From Phoronis australis (lineage: Eukaryota; Phoronida; Phoronidae), in NCBI GenBank assembly GCA_002633005.1, contig NMRA01000032.1:837692-901691 (forward strand): a stretch of 64,000 nucleotides of DNA, in the 5' to 3' direction. Shown piece after piece: positions 36,301 through 46,900 of the stretch. The number at the start of each line of letters is the position of its first letter. Position 1 is the first letter of the stretch. Below the pieces are notes generated by a model. The model had not been told where the DNA came from. It worked only from the letters and a program-made list of their open reading frames with translations, and made no database searches. The position numbers were made by a program, and so were the translations under genes.

Positions 36301-37303
36301 TAATCCCTTGGGTCGCAACAAACACGGGTAGTTTGTGCACATCCAACTTTCACGGCATTGTTTTGGACTACGTATGTGATTCAAAGCGAGTATGATATTG
36401 TTGTGATGGTAGTTCTGTCGGAAAATAAAACTCAAGTTCTGAAGAAAGTCAAGTGAACACTAAGCCGGAGTGTGGATTGGGGTTCCTGACCGTATTTTTG
36501 ACTTGTTGAACTGAGTTAGGCTTGTTTTATTGCTCTCAAAATTTTATGATTTTTCAGCCAGTGAGATCGTGCAATGTGCCTTTTCATTTTGTCGTGACCG
36601 CGCAGTTACACCTTTAAAACACTTCTAATTTCTTTTTACAGTGTTCGGTCAAACCAATGCTACAACAAGTGCAAACATAACGTCAGCGCCAAACGTAACG
36701 TCAGCGCCAAACGTAACGTCAGCGTCAAACATAACGTCAGCTCCAACAACAACAGTCAATTCGACGTCATCAACAAACGTAACGTCAGTGTCAATAACCA
36801 ACGAGACCTCTACTGGTGTCACAGAATCCGCGTCATCCAGTGCCACACTTTCATCGTCAAACGGAGTTCCTACAAAAGCGACAAATGTCGCAAGCACTTC
36901 AACTGCCGGGAAATCCGCCACTGAGCCTGCCACTACGAATGGAGAAAACACCGACACCAAACAGCCGGTTCAAACACAGGCTCCAAAATCACCGACCCAG
37001 GCATCGAACGCAGAAGCACCAACGTCTGAGTCGTCAACTGAGAACTCCGAGACCACTACAGAGCCCTTCACCACGACAGCCTCGTCTGGAAACCCATTTG
37101 GATTAAGTCAGGATGTTCTTCTTATGATTGTCATTCCGTCCAGCATTGTTGTGGGAATACCAATTCTTGCTTTGTTATTATGCGCTGTCAAATCTTGCTT
37201 CACTAAGGATGAAGTCCCGCCCAAGTTTTCATCACGAGTTAGTCCTATGAGTGATCCAAGCCCCGCAAACAGCCGGTCACGTGTCCTTCCAATGGTGGCG
37301 TAG
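24311..37303 (+). CDS. Mucin-like type I membrane protein, two exons (unrecognised family)
   Basis: I built this gene from exon 1 (24311-24377, donor GTAAGT) and exon 2 (36642-37303, acceptor TTTTTACAG). Both sides are phase 1, giving 729 nt and 242 residues. An in-frame TGA at 24302 supports the start. Residues 1-18 or so form a signal peptide (MYNMLSILVLCITVILS). Residues 24-180 are Ser/Thr/Asn/Pro-rich. The first 55 or so of these carry eight N-glycosylation sites, many in an N-[VI]-T-S-A-P repeat. Residues 181-205 are a single membrane span, followed by a 37-residue tail with KSCFTKDE and Ser-Pro motifs but no tyrosine. The likely role is a heavily glycosylated cell-surface or endosomal sialomucin. 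It resembles CD164 or endomucin only in plan, and it lacks a tyrosine sorting signal. Exon 2 is firmly coding. The link to exon 1 across 12.3 kb is inferred from phase and topology, and intervening exons cannot be excluded. Confidence 0.72.
27530..27890 (-). repeat. tRNA-like-block interspersed repeat, copy 3
   Basis: The minus strand reads GGGATTTAGCTCGGTTCAAC (D-arm/A-box-like), then a B-box-like GATTCGATTCC and CGCGCTGAGGCTGGTCTCAG. The plus-strand right part, CAGCGAATG through GTAAAATCGATA, matches the copies at 21-22 kb. The tRNA resemblance is best in this copy. Confidence 0.6.
27685..28457. repeat. 195-bp direct repeats flanking a 383-bp spacer
   Basis: 27685-27880 and 28264-28457 are about 95% alike by eye (ACTGGTAAAGTCAGCG to GTAAAATCGATA). 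Both are the body of the tRNA-like family, but only the left copy retains the tRNA-like block. The spacer carries the palindromic minisatellite at 28083-28257. Confidence 0.85.
28083..28257. repeat. 75-bp minisatellite built from two alternating hairpins
   Basis: Units start at 28083, 28159 and 28234. Hairpin 1 is GGACCC-GTCGTGAT-GGGTCC. Hairpin 2, about 38 bp later, is GACCC-GCAGTGAT-GGGTC. AT-rich linkers such as AGTTATATTTATAT join them. There are five hairpins in all. Confidence 0.9.
28467..28989. mobile_element. TTAA-flanked inverted-repeat element candidate
   Basis: TTAA at 28467-28470 and 28986-28989 brackets 515 bp. The 16-bp termini, AGAGGCCTGGGACGCG against AGAGACAGCGAACGCG in reverse complement, agree at 11 positions. 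TTAA duplications point to a piggyBac- or Kolobok-type mover. There is no coding capacity, and only this copy was seen. Confidence 0.4.
30131..31535 (-). mobile_element. Inverted-repeat element, family of 57263-58302 (diverged copy)
   Basis: The left end TTTAAAGGAGAATGCCAC and right end GTGGGCATTCTCTTTT match the termini of the element at 57263-58302. The interior runs in the opposite orientation and shares GATCCACTCGATAACAGC, AATGACGTCATAGGTTC, GATATGTCACGGCCTCATAC-like and ATAGACCGATTAAGACGGTA segments. It is longer (1.4 kb against 1.04 kb), and its right flank has lost the TTAA. No transposase was recognised. Confidence 0.7.
31795..31990. repeat. Dispersed repeat shared with 42060-42260, copy 1
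   Basis: GAATTTTAGGATTGGCTAAC, GAAGCGTTTTCTTGACTCGC and GATAGTCTCGA recur with changes near 42070-42140. Similarity weakens after about 80 bp. The minus-strand open frame through it is not kept in the other copy, so I do not call it coding. Confidence 0.6.
34563..36120 (+). mobile_element. 5'-truncated, inactivated LINE (reverse transcriptase to C-terminus)
   Basis: The fragment begins in the reverse transcriptase at a DNDILFKEQAGYRK-like motif near 34570. It continues through FAKAFDSVQHK, GVRQGCILSPFLF (near 34877), the catalytic YVDD at 35011-35022 and LMYGAEVW (near 35392). It ends with a conserved tail containing EDEFHFLTRC (about 36010-36040). Stops at about 34764 and 34984, and a shift near 35180 where the YLGSIFS part moves to another frame, show that it is dead. 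The 5' part, including any endonuclease, is missing, as is usual for truncated non-LTR insertions. It lies in the sense orientation in the mucin-like intron. The exact clade is uncertain. Confidence 0.88.
36674..36745 (+). repeat. Coding 18-bp repeat: four N-glycosylation modules
   Basis: Four head-to-tail units of AACGTAACGTCAGCGCC type encode N-[VI]-T-S-[AS]-[PN]-like hexapeptides. Each unit adds one N-glycosylation site to the mucin-like protein. The unit length is a multiple of three, so copy changes would alter the ectodomain without breaking the frame. Confidence 0.92.
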
Positions 37304-37718
37304 GACTGAGCAACAAAATTTAAATTCCTGCACAAAATTCCTAATGAAAATTTTAATCATGGTATTTTAAAAATTCGGGCGTAAAAGCTCAAACAATGCT
37401 CAACTCAGAGAATGTAATCAAAACGCAATGGTTACAGACAAAGCCAAGAAAGCCGAAATACACAATTGTAACGAGCATGGAGAACCCGGAGGCACTCGAA
37501 AAGTCTAAGGAAAAACTTTGAGAATAAGAACATATCTGTGATAAACAACAAGTTGACATCTCAATGTTGTCAATATCAAACGGATCGGAAGTCATATGTT
37601 GCTTTGATTTCAACACGAATGTGCGCATGAAAATACTATACCATTAACATTTTGAGAAACATTCCACACGTTTTTTTTTTAATTGATAAAAAAATCTTTG
37701 CTTCAGTTACGTGTAAAA

Positions 37719-37724
37719 AATAAA
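37719..37724 (+). promoter_or_regulatory. Candidate polyadenylation signal of the mucin-like gene
   Basis: AATAAA lies 416 nt after the stop codon, in an A-rich stretch. It is the first canonical hexamer downstream of the stop. Confidence 0.4.
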
Positions 37725-40589
37725 AATAGTAGATTCGCAAAATGCCAAAAACTACACGAACAAATGGCTTCCGATTCTCGTCACGTCGTACTATTTCTGT
37801 ATATGAACTGTGAATTTTCTTATTGTGGTTATAACGTTTTGTCACTGTATTTGAGGTTTTTACGTGCACCTTATTGATTACCATTGTTCATCGCATGGCG
37901 CCGTGCGGCAGGAGTGTCCGCCCGCAACCATCTGTCGTGACGTATTTAACTGCCCGGATGTTCCACTTAGAATATGATGTGGTGCCTACCACCTTCGTTG
38001 ACAAATATTCTCTAAAATCCTCAATTTTACGCCATGAAAATACATATTTTTGAAATATTTACTGAACAAAAAATCAAATTATGTTCACTTAAATATGGCC
38101 TCGACATTTGTAGTCATGTGACCCGTGATTTCCCTACATTCTTTTTTTGTCGGAGACCATCGCAACTTCCTTAAAATATTTTTGCCCGAATGTTGGGAAT
38201 TGTGTTTATTCGTTCTATTGTCTGAAAAGCACCTCTGGAATTTTGTTTTTATAAATTTTCAACGGAGACCTTGTCTTTCAAAAGAAATAAACACTCTAAA
38301 TTTCCGAGAAAAATCAGAAGTCTTCATTTTTTAACAGTTTATATCTCTGGCTTAGATGCATTAAAAATTCCACAGGCACGTTTTCGGAGTGGTCAAACTG
38401 AATTCTAATGGTCTGAGGACTGAATTCAGCGTCTGTGAATGAACGACGATCTCGCAATTTTTTTTCGAAAACGCGTTCACATGACAACATTCATTCGAGT
38501 GATCACTTGTTGTGCGCACAATATTAACTAGTGCCAATCAAGGATGTTAATAATATTTGATTTTATGGCGTGATCCTGTGTAAGGTACGTATTCAGTTAC
38601 CATTAATTTCACATCGGCACGCAAAAATCGGCACGCAAAAAAGTAAAATGCAAGCCAAAACACCAACAGCAATCATGGTACAATCCTTTTCTTTAATTTT
38701 CAAAGCTTTATTTTTGTTAATGAAAGATTTGGTGATTTTATTTCTCATGTCAGGCGTAGGCGGTTATAAAAAGTACTTAAATTGGTCTTAATAGCAAGCG
38801 GGGGTTGAATTAAAGTATGACTGTGCAATACGAAGAAACTTATAAAACATTGAACTGCCAGGAAACCAAGACATCGAGATATTAAGTAAATGGAACGCCG
38901 TACGTGGCACGATTGCGTCAATCGAATCATGCGTCTGTGTGTAGTTAGGGGATAGACCTACCTTATAAGAACGTGCTTTGGTAGAATTTGCCTTTTGAAG
39001 TCTTTGGAGACGGTGTGTTGGTGAAGAATAATCTCACGTCGTCCGGAAAAGTTCATACCAACAGGTGACGTGTAACATCGCATTTTGCACTGAACATGTC
39101 TTTGGTTTAGAAAACTGCATGGACCACGTTGCATAAACGTTGCAGTGTTTAATTTAATAATAATACCAAACTTTGATACTGTCATTAGCTAAACTTAAGA
39201 TTTTACGCTGAGTACAACTTTAGTGGATAAAGTCTGGTGTTGACGTAGTTGTCCCGCGACTTTGCATATGTGAGATCTGCATTTTTTTGAGAAAACGATG
39301 GTAAGAGATCACAATGAGTCGACTTGTATTATTTATCTCTTTCTATGTAAACATTTTATCAGCATTCGACTGTTTTTAAGAATAACTTGCGACCGCAGGC
39401 GAATTCGTCAGCTAGAAAACATTCTTTAAACAACTGTACGACGAAACAGTCCGCTGTAAAAACAATCCTGTTATGAATGTGAAGTCAGTGATACGTTATT
39501 ATCCTTACCATGTACCAATTTCTTGTTTCTTTGTTGGTGTACTTGTTTGAACTTTATTGTTTATTATTGAAAACGAATATATATATATATATTTTTATTG
39601 ACACTGACATCGTTGTTTCAACTTTTAAAGTAATATTCATTCGCATAACAGATCTACACACCGCAGCAATCAAGTGTAACATACATGATTGCATTACTTA
39701 TAAGGGTCATGCAAATTTGTAATTAACAACACATTAGATGCCAACCGTTGTCAGAACCAATTTAATGAAAAGACTATTTTCAAGGGCTCAGTCTTGTACA
39801 AATTAAACTTCTGGAAATGTGATTTACCTAACATTATTTCAACTCGGACGAGCTCAGAAATACGCTTACTACTTTATTTTGGGTTGTGTGCAGTTAAGGA
39901 ACGTTACTGTTTTTGCGACCGGAAAACGCATTGTTGGGATTGCCGTAGGATAGGATAGACTTTTTAAAGTTTTTACCTTTCACTAAGGGTCTGCTTTACA
40001 AAAAGACGACTTGACTTAAAAAACTAAGTCAGAAATTTTGTCTTTCGCTCCACACAGCCTGGTTTCTAAAAATTAGATCAAACTTGAGGTAAAGTGCAAA
40101 GTTCATGAGAATGTATACATAAAACTAAGATAATTTGCATACATCACTTCTACAGTGTGATGCGCTCAAAGTTACCAGTTAATATCTTTATTGTATAATT
40201 GGGAATGAGGAGTGAAAGACCAAGTCTCTGTCCAGACTTTGAGTCATTTTTCATGAAACAGAAACCAGAGTTGCATATACCAACACAGTCCGATGTATTG
40301 CAATAAATTTAAGTTGATGTCTGCTAGACATTCGGTAAAACCAAGACCGAGCCGGTGACTTTACAACTGAGATACATATGCTTAAATACTCCGCCAGTTA
40401 TCGAATGCGAAGCCGATGACGCAGCGCACTTAGAAACAATGATGAACAGACCGGCGTAAGCGTTTTTATGTAGTTCCGCTTTCGTTCACACAACCATATG
40501 CAGTAGTTTGTACTTGAAATGGAACTCGAAGTCGAATTCGAAATATAGTTGACATTTTACGTTCACGAAGTCAAATACGTGTCTATATG

Positions 40590-40830
40590 TTTCTGTGATC
40601 GAGTATGTCAAGGTCTTTGCTGATCAGCGCTGAGTCCTAGTACGTGATGTCCCCCGGTGAGCTACAAACTCGAACTAAGCGTTAACGCTGCGGTCATCAG
40701 GTACAAATTAGGATTAGGCAGTCATCCGCGTAAGAGTACTTGGCAAGCACATAATGCGAGACACTTAGTCTTAAATTCGTACAAAAATGTGATACAAAAT
40801 GTCAAAAATAATTTCTAGTTCGATTCAGGT
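40590..40830. repeat. Dispersed repeat shared with 53629-53925, copy 1
   Basis: Ordered matches to the other copy are CTGTGATCGAGTA, ACTCGAACT, TTAACGCTGCGGTCATC-like, TTAGGATTAGGCAGTCATCC-like, GAGACACTTA and AGTTCGATT. Divergence is high, so this is an old family without visible ends. Confidence 0.65.
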
Positions 40831-42059
40831 ACAAAGATTACATCTAATGAACTGGAAGGAGCTTAGAAAAATTGGCGAGCTCGGTCGCCGTTTACCGAGT
40901 ACCATACGTACGGAAGGTACAATTATGCAGCGTTTCATCACCAAAATACATTAAGAAACATTCTGTTTTGCATAACAGCCAAGTAAATCGAATGTAAATT
41001 TCATGGGATTGCGAAATTCATGAGTTGGGTACTTAGACACGAGATGTGCCGTGTACTACAAATCCACTCGAAAATTCATGACAATGACTTCGATGAAAAT
41101 AACGACACCCCACCGAGTTCCTCGATGGCAACCTTTACAATGGTTAGACGAGACATAATAACTGATAGTAAATACATATTCATCTAAAATTCATGACTAA
41201 TTAGCGAACACTAATGCAGAAAGTCATAGAAATTTCACAACATCAATTAATGAATAGCAGGTCCAGGAGAGGTGCATCACCATTTGTAAAATGGAGGCAA
41301 TTGAAATGCCAATTTGAATCTATAGTCATGCCATTACGAGTTCATCAATAATGAAAAGTGATTATTACCATGGCCCACGGTCTAATCTCCGAACTCATCT
41401 ACGGCTCAGACCTTTACCCTGATATCAATGGTATTAGATCTACTTGTGACAGAACAGTAACTCAGAACATTCAAATAACAACTTTAAACCAAAAAATCGT
41501 TTAATTAACCTAGGAAGCGTAAACAATCAGCACTTTGTTGGCATCAGTGCGGCAGAGTCTGGAGTTTCTAGCACAGAGATAATGGCCACGGTCTTACTGC
41601 AGCTAAAGTGCAGGTATAAATATATATAAGATGGTATACTCATTCAATAAGAAGAGTATTAATTATGACAAATTGAAGAAGCGCTGGCTACATGAGAGAC
41701 TGAAATAATTAGAAATCCTCAGAAATGAAATAGATGCAAATTTCACTCAATTCTTTGCATGCTTTTGTTATTTTTTTTGACCTTTCGCGGCATTATGTGA
41801 ATCCCTATAGGGTTGAATTTCTGAGTGTAGAATACTGGAACCAATCTAGGCTACTGATGCACACCTAAGACCACTCCAAGTTCCCTGCATACCGCTTCGC
41901 CCTGCAGATAATTAAAAACTGAACGAATTTTGAATTAAGCCACACAGTCAGTACGGCCTTACACCGCTGATAGGATCCCATGATTTCCGCCACCAACTCC
42001 AGTGACGGCAACAATGAGATAAATAACTAATGTATATAGCTGTGAATAGAGGGCGCTAT

Positions 42060-42260
42060 TTTTGGAAGTTGCAATTTTAGGGTTGGCCTATCACCGGAAA
42101 TTCTGAAGCGTTTTCTTGAGTCGCTGATAGTTTCGACATTTTTTATGGCATCCGAAATCGAATCCGGTCACTGTAAAGAATATTATGAGACCAAGTTTAT
42201 GATTTTCAATTTTAGCTAAACAGTAAGAGCGAAATACAGCTTTATAACTCGTCATATTAT
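42060..42260. repeat. Dispersed repeat shared with 31795-31990, copy 2
   Basis: The best-kept block is CAATTTTAGGGTTGGCC through GAAGCGTTTTCTTGAGTCGC to GATAGTTTCGA (about 42073-42137). Downstream similarity is patchy. GAGGGCGCTA just upstream is wording often seen in invertebrate repeats. Confidence 0.55.
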
Positions 42261-42782
42261 TTCTGCATTGAACTTGAAGCTGGCGCTCTTATTACTAACC
42301 AAGGAGACTAACCGGAGATTCGACACGAAAGCTCTCACGTGGAGAGTACCCATCGGCATTACACAAACTGATTACACACAGCAAATGAGGAATGATATTT
42401 TCAATTACTTGTGTTCACGCGTGGCTCACGACGGTTTGTGACGGGGGTTTGTGACCACGACGTTATGTTCTCTTTGGAAAATTACATCGGTCTGGTGAAA
42501 CTCAGAAAACATGAATACTGGAACCAAATATTCATAACATTCAACTTCAGGCCATTTGCGGAGCATCAATAGGAATTTGTACTATTTGGCTTTAACTCAG
42601 TTTTCGTTTAGTAAGAGTGAATTTCCCCAGCCTAAGAAAATATAATACGACAATGTAAACAACATGTCGTCAATTCATTATTCGGTATTTTGAAATCAAT
42701 TGTAGTGGTCTCCTGTAGGTGAAGTTCTTGTGACCGACCGCGAAAGTAAACTTGTAAAACTCCTTTTAAAAATGATAATAGG

Positions 42783-42835
42783 GGGTCTGGTGCACATTGC
42801 ACTAGACGTTCGGAGGTGATTGCTCCGACTCACTT
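42783..42835. other. Two adjacent small hairpins beside a SINE
   Basis: GTCTGGTGCA and TGCACTAGAC, then CGGAG and CTCCG, form two consecutive stems. They directly precede the SINE at 42845-42990. Their role is unknown, and they may be part of an older repeat. Confidence 0.45.
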
Positions 42836-42844
42836 AGAACCATT

Positions 42845-42990
42845 TTTATGGTTTATAAATACAGGTTTAAATCTTAGCTGAGGAGATGAGACCCAACTCG
42901 AGCAGTCCTCCCAGTGGGACTCGAACTAAGAACCCACGACCTTGAATAAAAGTAGCGGTCATTTTTCCCACCAAGGCATTTCGCCTCCTC
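42845..42990 (-). mobile_element. tRNA-derived SINE, copy 1
   Basis: The minus strand begins GAGGAGGCGAAATGCC, carries GGTCGTGGGTT and GTTCGAGTCCCAC (B box), and ends near CTCCTCAGCTAAGATTTAAA. The same landmarks in the same order occur on the plus strand at 53104-53250. A 7-nt insertion interrupts the T-arm of this copy. Confidence 0.7.
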
Positions 42991-43712
42991 AAATTCCAAT
43001 CACAACGTTTCGTCTCGATCTGGTCCGTCTGCGATTCGTTTCGTGAGCTTTTCATAAAATGAAGCAGACAAGAGTCCTTATGACACAGACAAAAAGATGA
43101 ACGTGAACGAAATGCAAATAACACCCATTTACGCAGAGAAATAAACTAAAACTGCCCTACCAATATAACTGCCATCGACCGTTTGCAGCGACTTCCAGCA
43201 TTTTCAAAGAAAGTGATGATTATCGAAAAAAGCCTACAGCCAACAAGGGATAACGGGGAGTTTTAGCCAAATTACGCGAAGGCGCGTGTGCACGTGCATT
43301 AAAAGAGAGACAAGTTGAAGCTTGAAGAACAAATGCAAATATTACAGCAGTATTTGAGTGTAATCATAGAACATAGTTGTCTATAATCTATGATGTAATG
43401 ATAAACTTCTCGTTTGACGTCATAGCTTGCAATACCAGTATACAGATAGACGCAAAAACTTTTGTGAAAATCAATTCTGGAAAAGGGCTTAAAATCTTAT
43501 ATTTTCAAAGGATTGTGAGGTTTGGCTATAGGTAGGTAAAAGATGGATGAACAATTATAATCTCTGAGAGAGCAATAAATTGTAATCATGTCCAATGTTT
43601 TAGCAAACTTGAAAGGATATTATTTCTTATGCATTGTATTTCTGAAAAATGGGTACCAAAAAATCAATCAGCAAAAAGACCTAGCCAGCATCCAATAACC
43701 CAATAACATAGT

Positions 43713-43740
43713 AAAACAAAACAAAACAAAACAAAACACA
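43713..43740. repeat. (CAAAA)n microsatellite
   Basis: Five to six AAAAC units lie just past the likely 3' end of BLOC1S6. Confidence 0.9.
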
Positions 43741-43760
43741 ATTTTCCATGTTTAAGCATG

Positions 43761-43766
43761 TTTATT
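43761..43766 (-). promoter_or_regulatory. Candidate polyadenylation signal of BLOC1S6
   Basis: TTTATT on the plus strand is AATAAA on the gene strand. It lies about 185 nt after the stop codon at 43949. Confidence 0.55.
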
Positions 43767-43948
43767 TATAAATTCAATTGTCATTAACAAGACAAATATA
43801 CAGACAATGATTACATCAAATATGGTTGGAAAGCGTTCAGTGAATAACAAAATAAAATCACAGTAAAATTTAACAAGTTTTGCCATGGGAATAGCAATGG
43901 TGACCAATTTGAAAACAAATTCACTGAATGAGACATCAAATGAATCTG

Positions 43949-46900
43949 TTATTTGGATTTAGCTGGCTTGGCTATGAGCTGTTTTTCTCGTTCCAGAGCT
44001 GCCTCTTTCTTTTGTTCATTCATCAAGGCTTCTCTCTGTTTCTGTTGTTGAAATCGCAACGCCGTTTTCTGCAAATAGGAAACTATTGATTTAGACAACG
44101 TTCACTTGGTCTAGTTCGACAGGAAGCAAATCTAAGTGACATTTAAACAGATAAATGGGAATGTTGGATTTGTGAGCAAATAGAGTCATCATTCTGGCTA
44201 CACAGGACCACTTTGAGTGAGTATGTAAAAAAATTAAACGTATATTGAGTGCAGTTAAGAGGACTATTTCCTTGGTACATTCTGTTTTACACAATGGCGG
44301 AAGTAGAAAGTTTTGATTTAATTTTACGGTCACAAAAAACCAAGTCCTGACATAAGTCACTTCTTGCTTTCTACAGTTACAGTGTGATTGGAATAGAGCT
44401 TTTAGATATTATTTTTGGCTTCACAAAACACACCATTCTTATTTTATCTTATTTTGACTCCATTGACCCACTGATGCACTTAACATGACTTCAAAAAAGA
44501 TTGCACAAGTCATGCAAAATGTTTGTTCACAACTAGTGTGGCTAAGAGTCAAGATATGTATGATTTCAACAGAAATTTTATAGTTCTGATTCTGCTTTCA
44601 TCATAAGAAATAATTCCAGGCAATACCTCTCCTTAGTTTTCCAGGAAATATCAGAATGTTTTCTTGGGGCGGGGCCTCATGGGGATTATTTCTGGCTTGT
44701 TAAACCACCTCGATATTGTTTAATCTTGGTTTCAAGTATATTTCTGGACTCCCAAAAGCACCAAAAATCTCAATTAAAACAGAACATTTGCAGCGCATCA
44801 GAACTAAAATCAACAAAAAATCAAGAACAATATCATCTGATTGTTTAACAAGACCACGGCACAGCATTATATTCTCCCCATTAGGAATACATGGGTCAAA
44901 TTTCACAAAGATCCACCGAAGAACTTGACATGTGTTCAGGTAGACAATTTGCCACAGTGGGGGACCACAAAAGCCACCTCTTTTCAAAAATCAGACATTT
45001 TTCCTCAATATAATCCCATATAAATAAGTGAGGAGATTTATTGACAGAGGCAGGTGCAAAAATGTTGAATCCATCCAAAATTAGAAAAGTGTTGTCATCA
45101 TCATCTCAATAAAAACGCATTTGCTAAATTTCATAAAAATACATCAAAGAGCTTAGGAGATACAGACAAAAGTGTAAAACAATTAAATTGCCATTAGGGG
45201 GCACAGACATTGTTGAATCTATCCAAAAGTCATTTTAATTCTTCATCTTCATAAGTACAAGTCTGTCAAATTTATACAGCAGGGGATGTCGCACAGATGT
45301 GGCATGATCGCTAAGCAGAGTATCTATACGTAGGTGCAAAAAAGGGCAAAACCATAACCATCAATCAGTTTACCATGACACCCAAACACACAACTTCAAC
45401 ATAAGCAAATTTTACCCATACCTTTAGTCTAGCCGCTCGATCATGTAATGTAGACATGTCACGTTTAATTGTTAGTAGTTTGTTGTAATAGGCTTTAGTT
45501 TTCATCATCTGAAACCAAGGCAAGGCACTAAGTGGAAAGTAAGTGGTTACTTAATATTTTCCAGCAATTCTCATAAAACAAATAGCTTGGCAGCTCATCT
45601 GTGCAAACAATGAACTGGCACAATTGGAACACACATTTTTCACAATATGTAACATATTTAATGTATATAACGCATTCTTAAAGGGCATAACTTCACTGAA
45701 ATAAGAAACTTACACACAAACATTACACTAATAACAGCGGCCAAGAAACAGAAATGCCCATCACAAAGTGTCCAGGATAATTGACAATGAAATCAAATTT
45801 TTAGTAAAGATAATTAGACCAAAACATTGGAATTAGCCCTTAAAAGAGTAACACAGTTCAAAAGTAAACACAAAAATGTTAATTCTAAAACCAAAACAAC
45901 ACGATTGCCGTTCAAAATTTTACACCGACGAAAAGTAAACACAAATGTTTGTTTAAATGAAATCGTGGCAAGTAAATGTTTCATAACTAAACAACAGAGA
46001 ATAAAGATATACACAAAAGTATTATTAACACTTCATTTTAAGAGGCCGTGGGAATTTATGGCAGTCGGTGCACACGCTGTGTAGCATCCTATAAATAACC
46101 TTATTATGCCACAACTAACGTGTAATCCACACTGCTCAAACATATTTACACGAGAAAAGTACATTACATGAGCTGAATGGAAGGTAACCTTGTTTCATGA
46201 AGCCAAGTCAACATTCATACAAGTATGGTAATTCCACACTTATTTCGCATAAAAAATAACGGCCAAAATGGCCATTTTCCATTTTTCAAAGGCTGGAAAC
46301 AAAGGAAACTTAACTAAATGTTGTTTCATGAAACCTACAAATTACGAAACATATTTGTAATAGACTGAAATTTTCTTATTTTTTTGCTGACAAATTTGAC
46401 AAAATAGAATTTCACTCGTCAGCCATATTGTGTGCCAACTCAGTGAAGATTCAGGGTCCCTCGCGAGTAGTTTGTGCCTTACCAACTCTTCCATTTCACG
46501 TGCAGCTTGGCATTCATCGAATTTCTGATTTTCACTGTATACAGTTTCTAACAGTATTCCTTGGTGTTTTCTGAAAAACCACTCGTTATTAGATTGGGAC
46601 AAATGCACATACACTACAAGGCAGGGCAAGTGAATGCAATTTGGAGATACTTCATAGAAAATATGTTCAAACATGAAATTGAAAAAAAAAATGTTCACCA
46701 AGAGTAACTTCATCAACGAAAGTTCAACATTTTGTCTTGGTTAGTATTGACTGGCGTGTATATTTTTCAGCACTTGGTGTTATATTGGAAACCCTTTCTC
46801 TGAAAAAGGCACTGTGTCAGTCCGGATTTTCAATTTGTGGCAACAACCCCTATCCACAGTATTGAACGGAGTCTGCTGTGTCTGTAAATACGTACATTCA

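Larger units (their letters stand above)
24378..36641 (+). other. 12.3 kb intron of the mucin-like gene
   Basis: No conserved exon was recognised inside. It holds a tRNA-like repeat (27530-27890), a 195-bp direct repeat pair around a palindromic minisatellite (27685-28457), TTAA-type elements (28467-28989 and 30131-31535), a dispersed repeat (31795-31990) and a 5'-truncated LINE (34563-36120). The stretches 24.4-27.5 kb, 29.0-30.1 kb and 32.0-34.5 kb show nothing recognisable. Two CACGTGAC E-box-type sites lie near 26870 and 27007. Confidence 0.55.
37304..43948. other. Intergenic region between the mucin-like gene and BLOC1S6
   Basis: No protein family was recognised. It contains a possible polyadenylation site for the mucin-like gene, a (TA)n run near 39578-39592, three dispersed repeats (40590-40830, 42060-42260 and 42845-42990) and a (CAAAA)n tract. 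Nothing interpretable was seen in 37.8-40.5 kb, 40.9-42.0 kb or 43.0-43.7 kb. Confidence 0.6.

Noticed and set aside
36649-37106. Val/Asp-rich minus-strand frame and shifted plus-strand frame over the mucin-like exon
   Set aside because: Both are by-products of the repetitive Ser/Thr codons. Only the called frame has a membrane span, fits the splice phase and links to a signal peptide.
46342-46716. Single 124-residue minus-strand protein
   Set aside because: Only 46483-46570 is exon; the rest is intron read through on both sides of BLOC1S6 exon 3.
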